Source: Candidatus Zhuqueibacterota bacterium
GTDB taxonomy: Bacteria; Zhuqueibacterota; QNDG01
NCBI GenBank assembly: GCA_003645915.1
Contig: QNDG01000018.1
Location: 1 to 10,131 of the forward strand
Direction of reading: 5' to 3'
DNA length: 10,131 nucleotides
In this document: in pieces, positions 1-7,345 of the stretch
How the letters are laid out: the number at the start of each line of letters is the position of its first letter
How positions within the stretch are numbered: position 1 is the stretch's first letter
Program-made: the position numbers and the translations under genes
Notes under the pieces: model-generated
What the model was told of the DNA's origin: nothing
What the model saw: only the letters and a program-made list of their open reading frames with translations
Databases searched by the model: none

Positions 1-3000
1 GGAAGTGTGCTCGGCAATAATGACCTGGATCAAATATTAGTTGACCCTGAGGATGATGCAGTCTGGTATGTCACTTCTATTGAGAAGGGTCTGTATGTTA
101 CCTGGGATAGCGGCGCAACCTGGGTTCATGCTATTTCCGGAAAAGGACTTGATGCAGAGGGTCTGCATATTGATCCGGCTAATCCGGATATTGTTTATGC
201 TGCAGTGTGGGATAAACTGTACAAATCAATCGACCGCGGTAAAAACTGGAGTGTTGTTTACACATGTCCAGAGTATATCCGTTCGGTACTGGTGAGCAGA
301 GTTGACGGCAGTATTTATCTTGGCCCTCAGACAGAACAAAATTCATCCCCCGGAATTTACAAGTCAACTGACGGAGGACAGAATTTCAGCGTTATGCATT
401 TTGGTGTTTCTACCCATTATTTAATCTGCTGGGATATTGTCGAAGATTCGGCAAATAATGTTATTTATGTCTCTACAGAACTTGCAGACCATCCTCAGCC
501 GTACAATCCTCCTTTATTCAGATCTTCAAACGGCGGCAGTACCTGGGACAATATCGCTTTTATTGGCTGGCATGCACAGAAAATGGCAGTTGACAATGCA
601 GACGGTTTTGTCTATTTCTTAAAGGAAGGCGGAGGTTTTTACAAATCATCAGATTCAGGAGATACCTGGAAACTGCTTAACGCACAGAGCATGATGTATT
701 TTTTATTGGATCCCAATAATCCCAACCGGATTTTCGGATCTGATTATCAGGACTATGGTTCAAAATGTGCGTGGATGTCAGAAAACAGAGGCCGTGCATT
801 CTCTTCATTGGGGCTTGAAGGATTAAAAGTAACGAGTATTAATATAAATAAAACAGGTACAAAATTGTACGCTTCTACATGGGGAGCCGGTTTGTGGACT
901 GCTGATGTCCCTGAATATGTTTCGTTTAACGCTATAAGAGTGGCCAATACAAATGACAGCGGTTTGTGGTCTTTAAGGGAAGCAGTAAATCTTGCAAATA
1001 ACGGAGTCGGGCCGGATACAATCAGGTTTGATATCCCGAAGAGTGATCCTGGTTATGACGCTTCCTCAGGAACGTGGACAATTGTAAGCGCTGAGGATCA
1101 GATAACAATCAGTGATGACAGCCTTTTTATTGACGGCGATTCACAGAAGGAAAATACCGGAGAAGATACAAATACAAGCGGGCCCGAAATAGTACTGACA
1201 GCGGCAACCAGTGATATTCAGGCCGGATTGTATATTACAAGTGCATACAACCATATTTCTCATCTTGTGGTTAACGGGATTACAGGCTCAGGAATAGCTG
1301 TTATGAATCAATCTGCTCATCATAATCTGATTGAAGGGTGTTATCTCGGTACTGACGGAACAGGTGAGACGAGCAAACCCAATCAGTTTGGAATTTACAT
1401 CTACAATTCTGCTGATAATCAAATAGGTGCACAGGACAGCAGCAGCCGTAATATCATTTCCGGAAACTCAAACCACGGTGTTGTAATGTCAGGCCCGCAA
1501 AGCCAGTATAATCTTATAACAGGGAATTACATAGGGTTAACTCCTGCAGGAGAAAAGCGGGGCAACGGAAGTTACGGTGTGTTTATCGGAGGCAGCGCTT
1601 CTGATAATGCTGTTACGAAAAACGAAATTGCATATAACGCAATTGGTGTTACTGTCTGGGATTCAGGAAGCAGCAGGAACAAAATTTCACAAAACAGTAT
1701 CTATGGGAATTTAAGTAATGGTATTCTTATTTATACAGGCGCAAACGGAGGCATGCAGCCGCCTGTGCTGAATGTAAATGGCAATGTTATAACAGGCGTT
1801 ACTCAACCCGGAGCTGCTGTTGAACTGTTTTCCGATAAGGAATCGCAGGGAGAAAAGTATGAGGACACAGTAACTGCTGATGCAAACGGTGATTTTGAAT
1901 GGAGCGCAAATGCGTATGGTCCCTTTGTAACAGCAACAGCAACTGATGCCTTGGGAAATACGTCTGCATTCTCAGCCCCTGTCAGTGCTCCCTCCGGCGG
2001 AGAGATAAAAATCATTATTGTAACAACTACAAGTGAAACAGGATCCGGATCAATAACAGAGGCTATGCACACGGCAAAAAACCTGTCCGGCTCAAAATGC
2101 ATTAAATTCAATATTCCCAAATCCGATCAGGGATATGATGCAGGAACAGGAGTCTGGAAAATCAGAACAACTCAAAAACTGTATGTCAATACAGACAGTC
2201 TTTATATTGACGGCCGTTCTCAGAAAGCGTTTATTGGTGAGGACTGTAATCCCCACGGGCCGGAGATTATGTTCAGCGGAGAACTTATGAGCGGAATAAA
2301 AGATGATTGTTTCTTTGCAAGAGAAGTTAACAGGTTTAATGTGTATGATCTTATAATTTCCGGATATTCCGGAGGCATTAATATGACAAATGTCAATGGG
2401 GGCACTATCAGCGGCTGTTACATCGGGTCAGATCCGTCTGGTATGGATTCAATTGGCAATGTTTTCGCTGTATATCTTACCAAGAGTTCTGATATCACTG
2501 TAGGATTTTCAGATTCATCAGGAGGTAATCTCTGTTTTGGCAGCAGTCAGGCGGATATGTATATTGACTTTTGCAGCAACATTGATGTTACAGATAATAT
2601 TTTTGGCTTAAACCGCGCGTTGGAACGCTCTTGCTCCTCATATCACGGCGCTGCAGTGGCCTGGCATTCGGAAAGAATAAATTTTAAAAATAATACTGTG
2701 GGAGGCAGTAATGTGGGCCTGAGCCTGTATCAGGATTCCCTGTCCTTTGTCACGAATAACCTCTTTAATGTGTCACAGTCCTGGGAAAAGATCGGGAATT
2801 TGAATACAGGAGTCTGGCTGACGAATGGATCCCACGATAATTCCGTGAAAGACAATAAAATCGGATTCTGCGAGTTGTATGGTATCGCGCTTCAGGAAGG
2901 AGCAGTGCGAAACAGACTGAGCAGAAATCTATTAACCGGTAACGATTTTACAGGAATATATTTAAGCTTAGGGACTAATAATAATATTTCTGCGCCTGTC

Positions 3001-3534
3001 ATTACGGCAGCTCTTTCGGATAAAGTGGAAGGCCATGCGGGGCAGGGAAATGTTATTGAAATATTTAATGATAACGACGGTCAGGCAAAAGAGTATATCG
3101 GTAAAACAACTGCTGACAATGCAGGCAATTTCAGCCTTGCTCTGTCATTGGTTCCTGTTCTTTCCAATATCACTGCAACAGCTACTGATGCGGACAGTAA
3201 TACTTCAGCCTTGTCTGCTCCAATGAAGATAAGCGAGACAGGTATTGAAGATCCTGCAAAAATATCGGAGTTAAGATACTATCTGAGGCAGAACTTCCCG
3301 AATCCGTTTAATCCTTCAACAACAATATCATTCGGCCTGGCACAGAGCGGACTTGTTGATATCCGGGTTTATAATCTTAGAGGTGAAGAGGTAGCAGAGC
3401 TTCTGCATAAAGTGATGCATGCAGGAACTTACAGGGTGGTTTTTGACGGTTCATCTCTTGCTACAGGAGTTTATCTGGTACGGCTCTGTGCGGGAAAATT
3501 TGAGAGTATTGAGAAAATTCTGCTGGTGCGGTGA
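1..3534 (+). CDS. Secreted Asp-box propeller / duplicated beta-helix protein with C-terminal sorting domain (5' partial)
   Basis: The reading frame is open to base 1 and no signal peptide is present, so the gene begins outside the window. The GTG at 7 is not credible as the start. Residue numbers count from that GTG. Residues 1-300 hold six Asp-box motifs (for example YKSTDGGQNF near 118, YKSSDSGDTW near 212), as in BNR/sortilin-like beta-propellers. Residues 310-585 begin with a CSLREA-like segment (SGLWSLREAVNLAN) and continue as a parallel beta-helix rich in N-x-I/G-N turns, followed by an Ig-like domain (586-658). The same module recurs at 670-1072. Residues 1090-1175 carry NFPNPFNPSTTI and a FlgD/T9SS type A-like sorting domain ending in ILLVR. 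Family knowledge points to export across the outer membrane and attachment to or release from the surface. An adhesive or polysaccharide-binding role is inference; no catalytic residues are assignable. It converges with the 3794-6442 gene. Confidence 0.9.
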   Translation, partial: GSVLGNNDLDQILVDPEDDAVWYVTSIEKGLYVTWDSGATWVHAISGKGLDAEGLHIDPANPDIVYAAVWDKLYKSIDRGKNWSVVYTCPEYIRSVLVSRVDGSIYLGPQTEQNSSPGIYKSTDGGQNFSVMHFGVSTHYLICWDIVEDSANNVIYVSTELADHPQPYNPPLFRSSNGGSTWDNIAFIGWHAQKMAVDNADGFVYFLKEGGGFYKSSDSGDTWKLLNAQSMMYFLLDPNNPNRIFGSDYQDYGSKCAWMSENRGRAFSSLGLEGLKVTSININKTGTKLYASTWGAGLWTADVPEYVSFNAIRVANTNDSGLWSLREAVNLANNGVGPDTIRFDIPKSDPGYDASSGTWTIVSAEDQITISDDSLFIDGDSQKENTGEDTNTSGPEIVLTAATSDIQAGLYITSAYNHISHLVVNGITGSGIAVMNQSAHHNLIEGCYLGTDGTGETSKPNQFGIYIYNSADNQIGAQDSSSRNIISGNSNHGVVMSGPQSQYNLITGNYIGLTPAGEKRGNGSYGVFIGGSASDNAVTKNEIAYNAIGVTVWDSGSSRNKISQNSIYGNLSNGILIYTGANGGMQPPVLNVNGNVITGVTQPGAAVELFSDKESQGEKYEDTVTADANGDFEWSANAYGPFVTATATDALGNTSAFSAPVSAPSGGEIKIIIVTTTSETGSGSITEAMHTAKNLSGSKCIKFNIPKSDQGYDAGTGVWKIRTTQKLYVNTDSLYIDGRSQKAFIGEDCNPHGPEIMFSGELMSGIKDDCFFAREVNRFNVYDLIISGYSGGINMTNVNGGTISGCYIGSDPSGMDSIGNVFAVYLTKSSDITVGFSDSSGGNLCFGSSQADMYIDFCSNIDVTDNIFGLNRALERSCSSYHGAAVAWHSERINFKNNTVGGSNVGLSLYQDSLSFVTNNLFNVSQSWEKIGNLNTGVWLTNGSHDNSVKDNKIGFCELYGIALQEGAVRNRLSRNLLTGNDFTGIYLSLGTNNNISAPVITAALSDKVEGHAGQGNVIEIFNDNDGQAKEYIGKTTADNAGNFSLALSLVPVLSNITATATDADSNTSALSAPMKISETGIEDPAKISELRYYLRQNFPNPFNPSTTISFGLAQSGLVDIRVYNLRGEEVAELLHKVMHAGTYRVVFDGSSLATGVYLVRLCAGKFESIEKILLVR
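934..3222 (+). repeat. Tandem duplication of a beta-helix plus Ig-like module inside the first gene
   Basis: Two copies, about 934-1980 and 2014-3222, encode the same domain order. Matching landmarks are FDIPKSDPGYDASSGTW versus FNIPKSDQGYDAGTGVW, DSLFIDGDSQK versus DSLYIDGRSQK, SGPEI versus HGPEI, GCYLGTD versus GCYIGSD, and the Ig-domain ends TATATDALGNTSAFSAPV versus TATATDADSNTSALSAPM. The SLREA core of copy 1 is degraded to SITEA in copy 2. Copy 2 is longer, with extra beta-helix coils. The divergence indicates an old duplication. Confidence 0.85.
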
Positions 3535-3547
3535 AGCTGCAGGGGGA

Positions 3548-3564
3548 GTGGTCAGTTGGTTACG
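3548..3564 (+). repeat. Dispersed repeat fragment, copy 1
   Basis: GTGGTCAGTTGGTTACG here closely matches GTGGTCGGTTGATACG at 6904-6919. Both lie just upstream of a TGTCAT end of a repeat element (3591 and 6944). The segment that follows (CTTTCGGAATGA, from about 3567) resembles the right end of the 6944-7035 element (TTTTTCGGGATGACA). This suggests fragments of one dispersed repeat family. Confidence 0.5.
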
Positions 3565-3594
3565 CTCTTTCGGAATGAGGGTTATTGGCTTGTC

Positions 3595-3614
3595 ATGCCC
3601 ATGAAAATGGGCAT
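3595..3614. repeat. Perfect 8-bp hairpin with GAAA tetraloop
   Basis: ATGCCCAT-GAAA-ATGGGCAT forms a perfect stem 61 bases after the stop codon of the first gene. Its context (TGTCATGCCC...GGGCATCCAG) resembles the widespread dispersed repeat class with TGTCATGCCCGCGAAAGCGGGC-type hairpins. There is no U-run on either side, so it is not a canonical intrinsic terminator, although it may protect the mRNA 3' end. Confidence 0.6.
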
Positions 3615-3617
3615 CCA

Positions 3618-3777
3618 GAGGTATGGTGTGAAGGTATATACAATTTGTGATTAAACCCCTCAGCCCCTGGATTCCCGCTTAAAACATGCGGAAAGCCCCC
3701 CCCGGAGCACCGCAGATGGCGTAAATTTCCTGATGCCGGCAAAATATATCCGTCATATACCTTTACACCTATACCTC
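3618..3777. repeat. Long inverted repeat in convergent intergenic region
   Basis: The left arm, 3618-3639 (GAGGTATGGTGTGAAGGTATAT), matches the reverse complement of 3755-3777 (GAGGTATAGGTGTAAAGGTATAT) at about 21 of 23 positions, with one gap and one mismatch. The arms enclose roughly 115 bp. Inside are CTGGATTCCCGC (3667-3678), which pairs with ATCCAG at 3613-3618, a CATGCGGAA segment, and a run of eight C. It lies between two converging genes, so transcripts from either side would carry the stem. A degenerate miniature transposable element is the simplest reading. Confidence 0.65.
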
Positions 3778-3793
3778 TTTGTCTTTTTTTGTC

Positions 3794-6442
3794 TTATTCC
3801 TTTTTTACCTCAATTGATTTTGTAACAGAAAAATCACCTGCTGTGAGTTTGATATTGTAAGTGCCGGGCTTTACGAATTTGCTTTTATTTTTATCTGATT
3901 CTGCATCTGTTGTAATATCCCACACAGCATAGTTAATGCCTTTATCTCCTGTTGCCTTAAGTTTTTTAACTGTGTTTCCCGAATTGTCCTCAATTACAAT
4001 GCTGCACTCAGTATTTGATTTAAGATAGTAGAATATTGATACAGGTTTTGGCTTTGCCCACCACCAGCCGGGAAGTTTTACAGGTTCAGTATCAAAAAGA
4101 ACTGTTTCAGATGAGAGAACCGAATCATTTAGTGCCTGAATGTATCTTACATCCATAGCCCACATACCCCTGCCGTGAGTTGCAATTACCATAATATCGT
4201 CTCTCGGATGAATAATCAGGTCATGCACAAAAGTTACAGGCAGATTATCAGCAAGAGTATTCCATGACCTACCTTTGTTAATAGAAACGTACACACCCCA
4301 GTCTGTGCCAACATACAAAACATTGGGATTTTCAGGATCTTCTTTGATTACATTAACAGGTCCGGCAGGAATATTGGCTGAGATATCTTCCCATGTTCTG
4401 CCGTAATCTGTTGATTTCCACACATAGGGAGTAAACTCGTCGTCTCTTTTTCCGTTTTGAGTTACATAAACAGTAGATTCGTCATACTTAGAAGCAACAA
4501 TTTCCGATACCCATTTGCCGCTGGGCAGACCCTTTGTTATCTCTTTCCATTGTTCTCCGGAATCTTTTGTGAGCCATACTCTGCCGTCATCAGTTCCCAC
4601 ATAAATGAGCCCGAACTTGAGAGGAGATTCCGAAATGCTGAAAATTGTCTGATACGGGATGTCTCCGGATTTTTTCGGATCATTGTATGTCATATCCATA
4701 CTCAGACGTTCCCACTTGTCTCCTCTGTTAAGAGAGCGGTACAGGTACTGAGTTCCGAAATAAATTATCCGCGGATTATGAGGAGAAATAATGAACGGAG
4801 CAAGCCACTGGCCCCTTAATTTAGGCTGGCCTTTTTTAATTTCCGGATAGATATTTTTCCTGTTTCCTGTTTTCAGGTCAGATCTGGTTATGTGTCCGTA
4901 AAAGCCTGCAGAATAGACAATGTCAGGATCTGTCGGGTCAATTGCATGGCACGAGCCTTCTCCTCCGGGTACATTTTCCCACTTTGTTTCAGGTATTGAG
5001 TTTCTTCCATTTGAAAGATCTACAACACCTCTGTAACTTCCGTGATCCTGAACAGAGCCGTAAACATGGAATGGAGTATCCATGTCATATCCCACATTAA
5101 AAAACTGAACAACTGGGAAATTGTTGTAAAATGTTCTCCAGTTTTCTCCTCCGTCGTAGGATATTGCAAGACCGCCGTCATTTACATTTACAAGGTAGTC
5201 GGTATTTTCCGGATCGATCCATAGTCCGTGGTGATCCATGTGCATTCCGTTGAGAGTTCTGTAGGTTTTACCTCCGTCTTCAGATACATTAAGAAAAAGT
5301 CCCATAACGTAGATTTTGTTCTCATCTACAGGATCAACCTTTATCTGCCCGAAAACCCAGCCGTAGGTTCCGGAGAGGCCTTCCATGTATTTGTTGTATT
5401 CGCTTACTCTTGTCCATGATTCACCGCTGTCATTGCTTCTGAAAACAGTAGCGCCTCTTATAACTCCGCCTTTAGGACGTCCATATGAATCAGTCTCTCC
5501 TCCGTAAGATTCTCTTGCTATCTCATAATTGTCAATAAATGCATAAATTACATTTGGTTTTGCTGCACAGAGATCAATCCCTATCCTGCCCCTGTATTTT
5601 GCTTCAGGCAGACCTGTATTTATGGGGCGCCAGGTTTCGCCTCCGTCTGTTGTTTTATAAATTCCGCTTCCTGTGTAATCCTTCTCATTCCTCGGATCAT
5701 TCCATTTTTTTCTGATTCTCTGCCATGTTGCAGCGTAAAGAATGTTTGGGTCAGAAGGATCCATAACAAGATCAGTTGCTCCTGTTCTCTCATTGATATA
5801 GAGTATCTTCTGCCAGGTTTTACCTCCGTCTGTTGTTTTATAAACACCTCTTTCCGGATTATTTGTCCACTCGTGTCCTGACGCAGCAATATAAACTATG
5901 TCAGGATTTTTCGGATGAATTATGATTCTTGCAATTGTAAGGGTATTTTCAAGTCCCATATGCTGCCAGGTTTTACCTCCGTCAAGAGATTTAAATACAC
6001 CGGCTCCGCAGTTTGAACTTCGGAATATGTTCTGCTCTCCGGTTCCTGCCCAGATAATATTCTGATCTGAAGGAGCAATTGCAATATCTCCGAATGCTGC
6101 AGAAGGCTCATTCTCAAAAATCGGTTCCCAGGTTATTCCCTCATTTTCCGTTTTCCATAAACCACCTGATGCAGTTGCTGCATAAATGGTATAATATTTA
6201 CCTTTGGGGCTGCAAACTGCAATGTCAGTCATTCGTCCGCTGATATTAGTAGGGCCAATAAACTGCCATGGAAGATGGCGGAACAGAGAATTTTTTTCCA
6301 TTAGGTTTTGTTTTTGAAAAGCAATAATTCTTTGGGATGAGTTGATTATTTCCCCTCTATGTCTTTTCCCGGATAAAGCATTGCCGGAAAATGAAAAAAC
6401 AATCAACAGGCATAAAAACAGAAAACTTTTTATTCTACTCAT
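3794..6442 (-). CDS. Exported double beta-propeller protein, sortilin/VPS10-like 'glycosyl hydrolase' family
   Basis: The ATG at 6442 is supported by AGGAGG six bases upstream (6449-6454) and by an immediate signal peptide: basic R3/K5, a hydrophobic stretch at 6-19, and cleavage near 22-25. The mature protein starts a propeller at WQFIGPTNISGRMTDIA. Eleven Asp-box motifs follow, at about residues 95, 149, 200, 261, 333, 384, 425, 567, 622, 674 and 717, enough for two propellers. The last 100 residues form a FlgD-like Ig domain ending in PGTYNIKLTAGDF. No NPFNP-type sorting signature is present, so it may be periplasmic, or exported by another route. Databases often call this family glycosyl hydrolase or BNR/sortilin repeat protein, but no catalytic residues can be identified and the activity is unproven. 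It appears monocistronic and converges on the 1-3534 gene, which also has a propeller. Confidence 0.92.
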   Translation of the reverse strand: MSRIKSFLFLCLLIVFSFSGNALSGKRHRGEIINSSQRIIAFQKQNLMEKNSLFRHLPWQFIGPTNISGRMTDIAVCSPKGKYYTIYAATASGGLWKTENEGITWEPIFENEPSAAFGDIAIAPSDQNIIWAGTGEQNIFRSSNCGAGVFKSLDGGKTWQHMGLENTLTIARIIIHPKNPDIVYIAASGHEWTNNPERGVYKTTDGGKTWQKILYINERTGATDLVMDPSDPNILYAATWQRIRKKWNDPRNEKDYTGSGIYKTTDGGETWRPINTGLPEAKYRGRIGIDLCAAKPNVIYAFIDNYEIARESYGGETDSYGRPKGGVIRGATVFRSNDSGESWTRVSEYNKYMEGLSGTYGWVFGQIKVDPVDENKIYVMGLFLNVSEDGGKTYRTLNGMHMDHHGLWIDPENTDYLVNVNDGGLAISYDGGENWRTFYNNFPVVQFFNVGYDMDTPFHVYGSVQDHGSYRGVVDLSNGRNSIPETKWENVPGGEGSCHAIDPTDPDIVYSAGFYGHITRSDLKTGNRKNIYPEIKKGQPKLRGQWLAPFIISPHNPRIIYFGTQYLYRSLNRGDKWERLSMDMTYNDPKKSGDIPYQTIFSISESPLKFGLIYVGTDDGRVWLTKDSGEQWKEITKGLPSGKWVSEIVASKYDESTVYVTQNGKRDDEFTPYVWKSTDYGRTWEDISANIPAGPVNVIKEDPENPNVLYVGTDWGVYVSINKGRSWNTLADNLPVTFVHDLIIHPRDDIMVIATHGRGMWAMDVRYIQALNDSVLSSETVLFDTEPVKLPGWWWAKPKPVSIFYYLKSNTECSIVIEDNSGNTVKKLKATGDKGINYAVWDITTDAESDKNKSKFVKPGTYNIKLTAGDFSVTKSIEVKKE

Positions 6443-6518
6443 TTTGTTCCTCCTGTTTTCAGGTTTATTGGAAAATTAACAAACAAGGGATAGTTCAATA
6501 AACATGTAAATTTATTTT

Positions 6519-6546
6519 AAATTAAGATTTTATTCGGAAAAATCAA
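6519..6546 (-). promoter_or_regulatory. Candidate promoter of the double-propeller gene
   Basis: On the minus strand TTGATT (6541-6546) is separated by 16 bases from TAATTT (6519-6524), giving a leader of about 70 bases before the ATG at 6442. The region is very AT-rich, so chance matches are likely. Bacteroidota-type promoters also differ from the sigma-70 consensus. Confidence 0.3.
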
Positions 6547-6590
6547 ACATAGTTTTTATTTTGTAAATTGATATTTTTGTTGTTGAGTAA

Positions 6591-6743
6591 GTAAAAAGTG
6601 TTATTTTGAATGTTACCCAGAATTTTCGTATTGCAGAAGGCGTGAGTTTTAAATATATTAACAGAGTTTACCATCCATATTTTATAGATAATGATATATC
6701 CGGAGTGTCAACTAATATAAGCCTTAGGTACGGACATGTTTAA
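6591..6743 (+). pseudogene. Possible decayed C-terminal coding fragment
   Basis: A 50-codon open stretch follows an in-frame TAA (6588-6590) and ends at TAA 6741-6743. It has no ATG and no clear ribosome binding site. The translation looks protein-like (NFRIAEGVSFKYINRV, then GVSTNISLRYGHV) with alternating polar and hydrophobic residues, like the last strands of an outer-membrane beta-barrel or beta-sandwich. I infer the 3' remnant of a lost gene, but chance cannot be excluded at this length and the family is not recognised. Confidence 0.3.
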
Positions 6744-6903
6744 TAGAGGCAGTAATTTACCTGTGTTGTTTATCTATCAGGGCTGTTGTCCCAATTTTCA
6801 GGAGACATTTATAAAGAAGATAGTAAGTGTTATGATTTTTATTTTTGCTTTTTCACTAAGTACACAGGGAAGAGACTTTGTTTAAGGGAAAGATAAAAAG
6901 CGG

Positions 6904-6919
6904 GTGGTCGGTTGATACG
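6904..6919 (+). repeat. Dispersed repeat fragment, copy 2
   Basis: GTGGTCGGTTGATACG differs from the 3548-3564 copy by two substitutions and one missing base. Like that copy, it precedes a TGTCAT repeat end by about 25-30 bases. Confidence 0.45.
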
Positions 6920-6943
6920 TTTACAGGTCTCTGTATGCTAATC

Positions 6944-7035
6944 TGTCATTTCAAATCTACAGCATGCGGAAGCGAAATATTTTATCTTGCAAAGCTTGAG
7001 GATTTTTCAGTTATTTACACTTTTTCGGGATGACA
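6944..7035. repeat. Miniature repeat element with TGTCAT ends
   Basis: This 92-bp segment begins TGTCATTTCA and ends CGGGATGACA, so the ends form an imperfect inverted repeat (TGTCAT exact, then YYCR). The interior contains GCATGCGGAAGCG, and CATGCGGAA is shared with 3685-3693. TGTCATTYC...RGAATGACA-type elements are common, non-autonomous dispersed repeats in many bacterial genomes. There is no coding capacity of its own. Confidence 0.55.
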
Positions 7036-7203
7036 CTCAAACACGTAATTCCATATTAGCAGAGATTTTAAATATACCTGAGAAATGTTTCAATTGTTTT
7101 GCTTTTAGGCCAGATACTTTTTCCCTCAATTCGAATTATTATATTTTCTTACTGAAAGAAAATCGGGGCGGAAAAGAAAAATAATGAGGCACAATAAAAA
7201 AAC

Positions 7204-7232
7204 TTGACAATTAAGATTTAATATATTATTTT
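7204..7232 (+). promoter_or_regulatory. Candidate sigma-70-like promoter for the 7346 gene
   Basis: TTGACA (7204-7209) is followed after 17 bases by TATTTT (7227-7232). The predicted transcript would have a 5' leader of about 105 bases before the ATG at 7346. The -35 box is a perfect consensus match. The -10 is weaker and the surroundings are AT-rich. Confidence 0.5.
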
Positions 7233-7257
7233 AACAAATATAATTTAATGAGTTTAT

Positions 7258-7281
7258 AGCCATAATAGAATATTTGTGGCT
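7258..7281 (+). promoter_or_regulatory. Leader hairpin upstream of the 7346 gene
   Basis: AGCCATAA (7258-7265) pairs with TTGTGGCT (7274-7281) over eight base pairs including one G-U, with an 8-base loop. It lies in the predicted 5' leader, about 65 bases before the start codon. No known riboswitch consensus is recognisable. Confidence 0.35.
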
Positions 7282-7345
7282 GAATAGTAAAATCAGCACT
7301 GCATCCTAAGCACGGACATCTTGTAAAATAAGAAAGGGGGATATT

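Larger units (their letters stand above)
6443..7345. other. Long AT-rich divergent intergenic region
   Basis: About 900 bp separates two divergently transcribed genes. It contains a candidate promoter for the minus-strand gene, a probable decayed coding fragment (6591-6743), a repeat fragment (6904-6919), a miniature repeat (6944-7035), and a promoter and leader for the 7346 gene. The stretch 6745-6900 shows nothing I can identify. No intact gene is supported. Confidence 0.7.

Noticed and set aside
7..9. GTG as the start of the first gene
   Set aside because: The frame continues open to base 1, there is no ribosome binding site in view and no signal peptide follows, so the true start is off the window.
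1803..2120. 105-residue minus-strand frame inside the first gene
   Set aside because: It is a shadow of the coding frame across the Ig-like domain, with no independent support.
4457..4819. 120-residue frame antisense to the double-propeller gene
   Set aside because: It lies wholly inside a strongly supported gene on the other strand and has no ribosome binding site or protein-like features.
3794..6442. Sialidase activity for the Asp-box protein
   Set aside because: Asp boxes occur in many propellers. I could not identify the FRIP motif or the catalytic arginine/tyrosine set, so enzyme activity is not claimed.
6987..7184. 65-residue plus-strand open frame
   Set aside because: It begins inside the miniature repeat, has no clear ribosome binding site, and its translation shows no domain-like pattern.
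7233..7345. Known riboswitch in the leader of the 7346 gene
   Set aside because: I looked for conserved cores of common classes and saw none; only a simple hairpin is supported.
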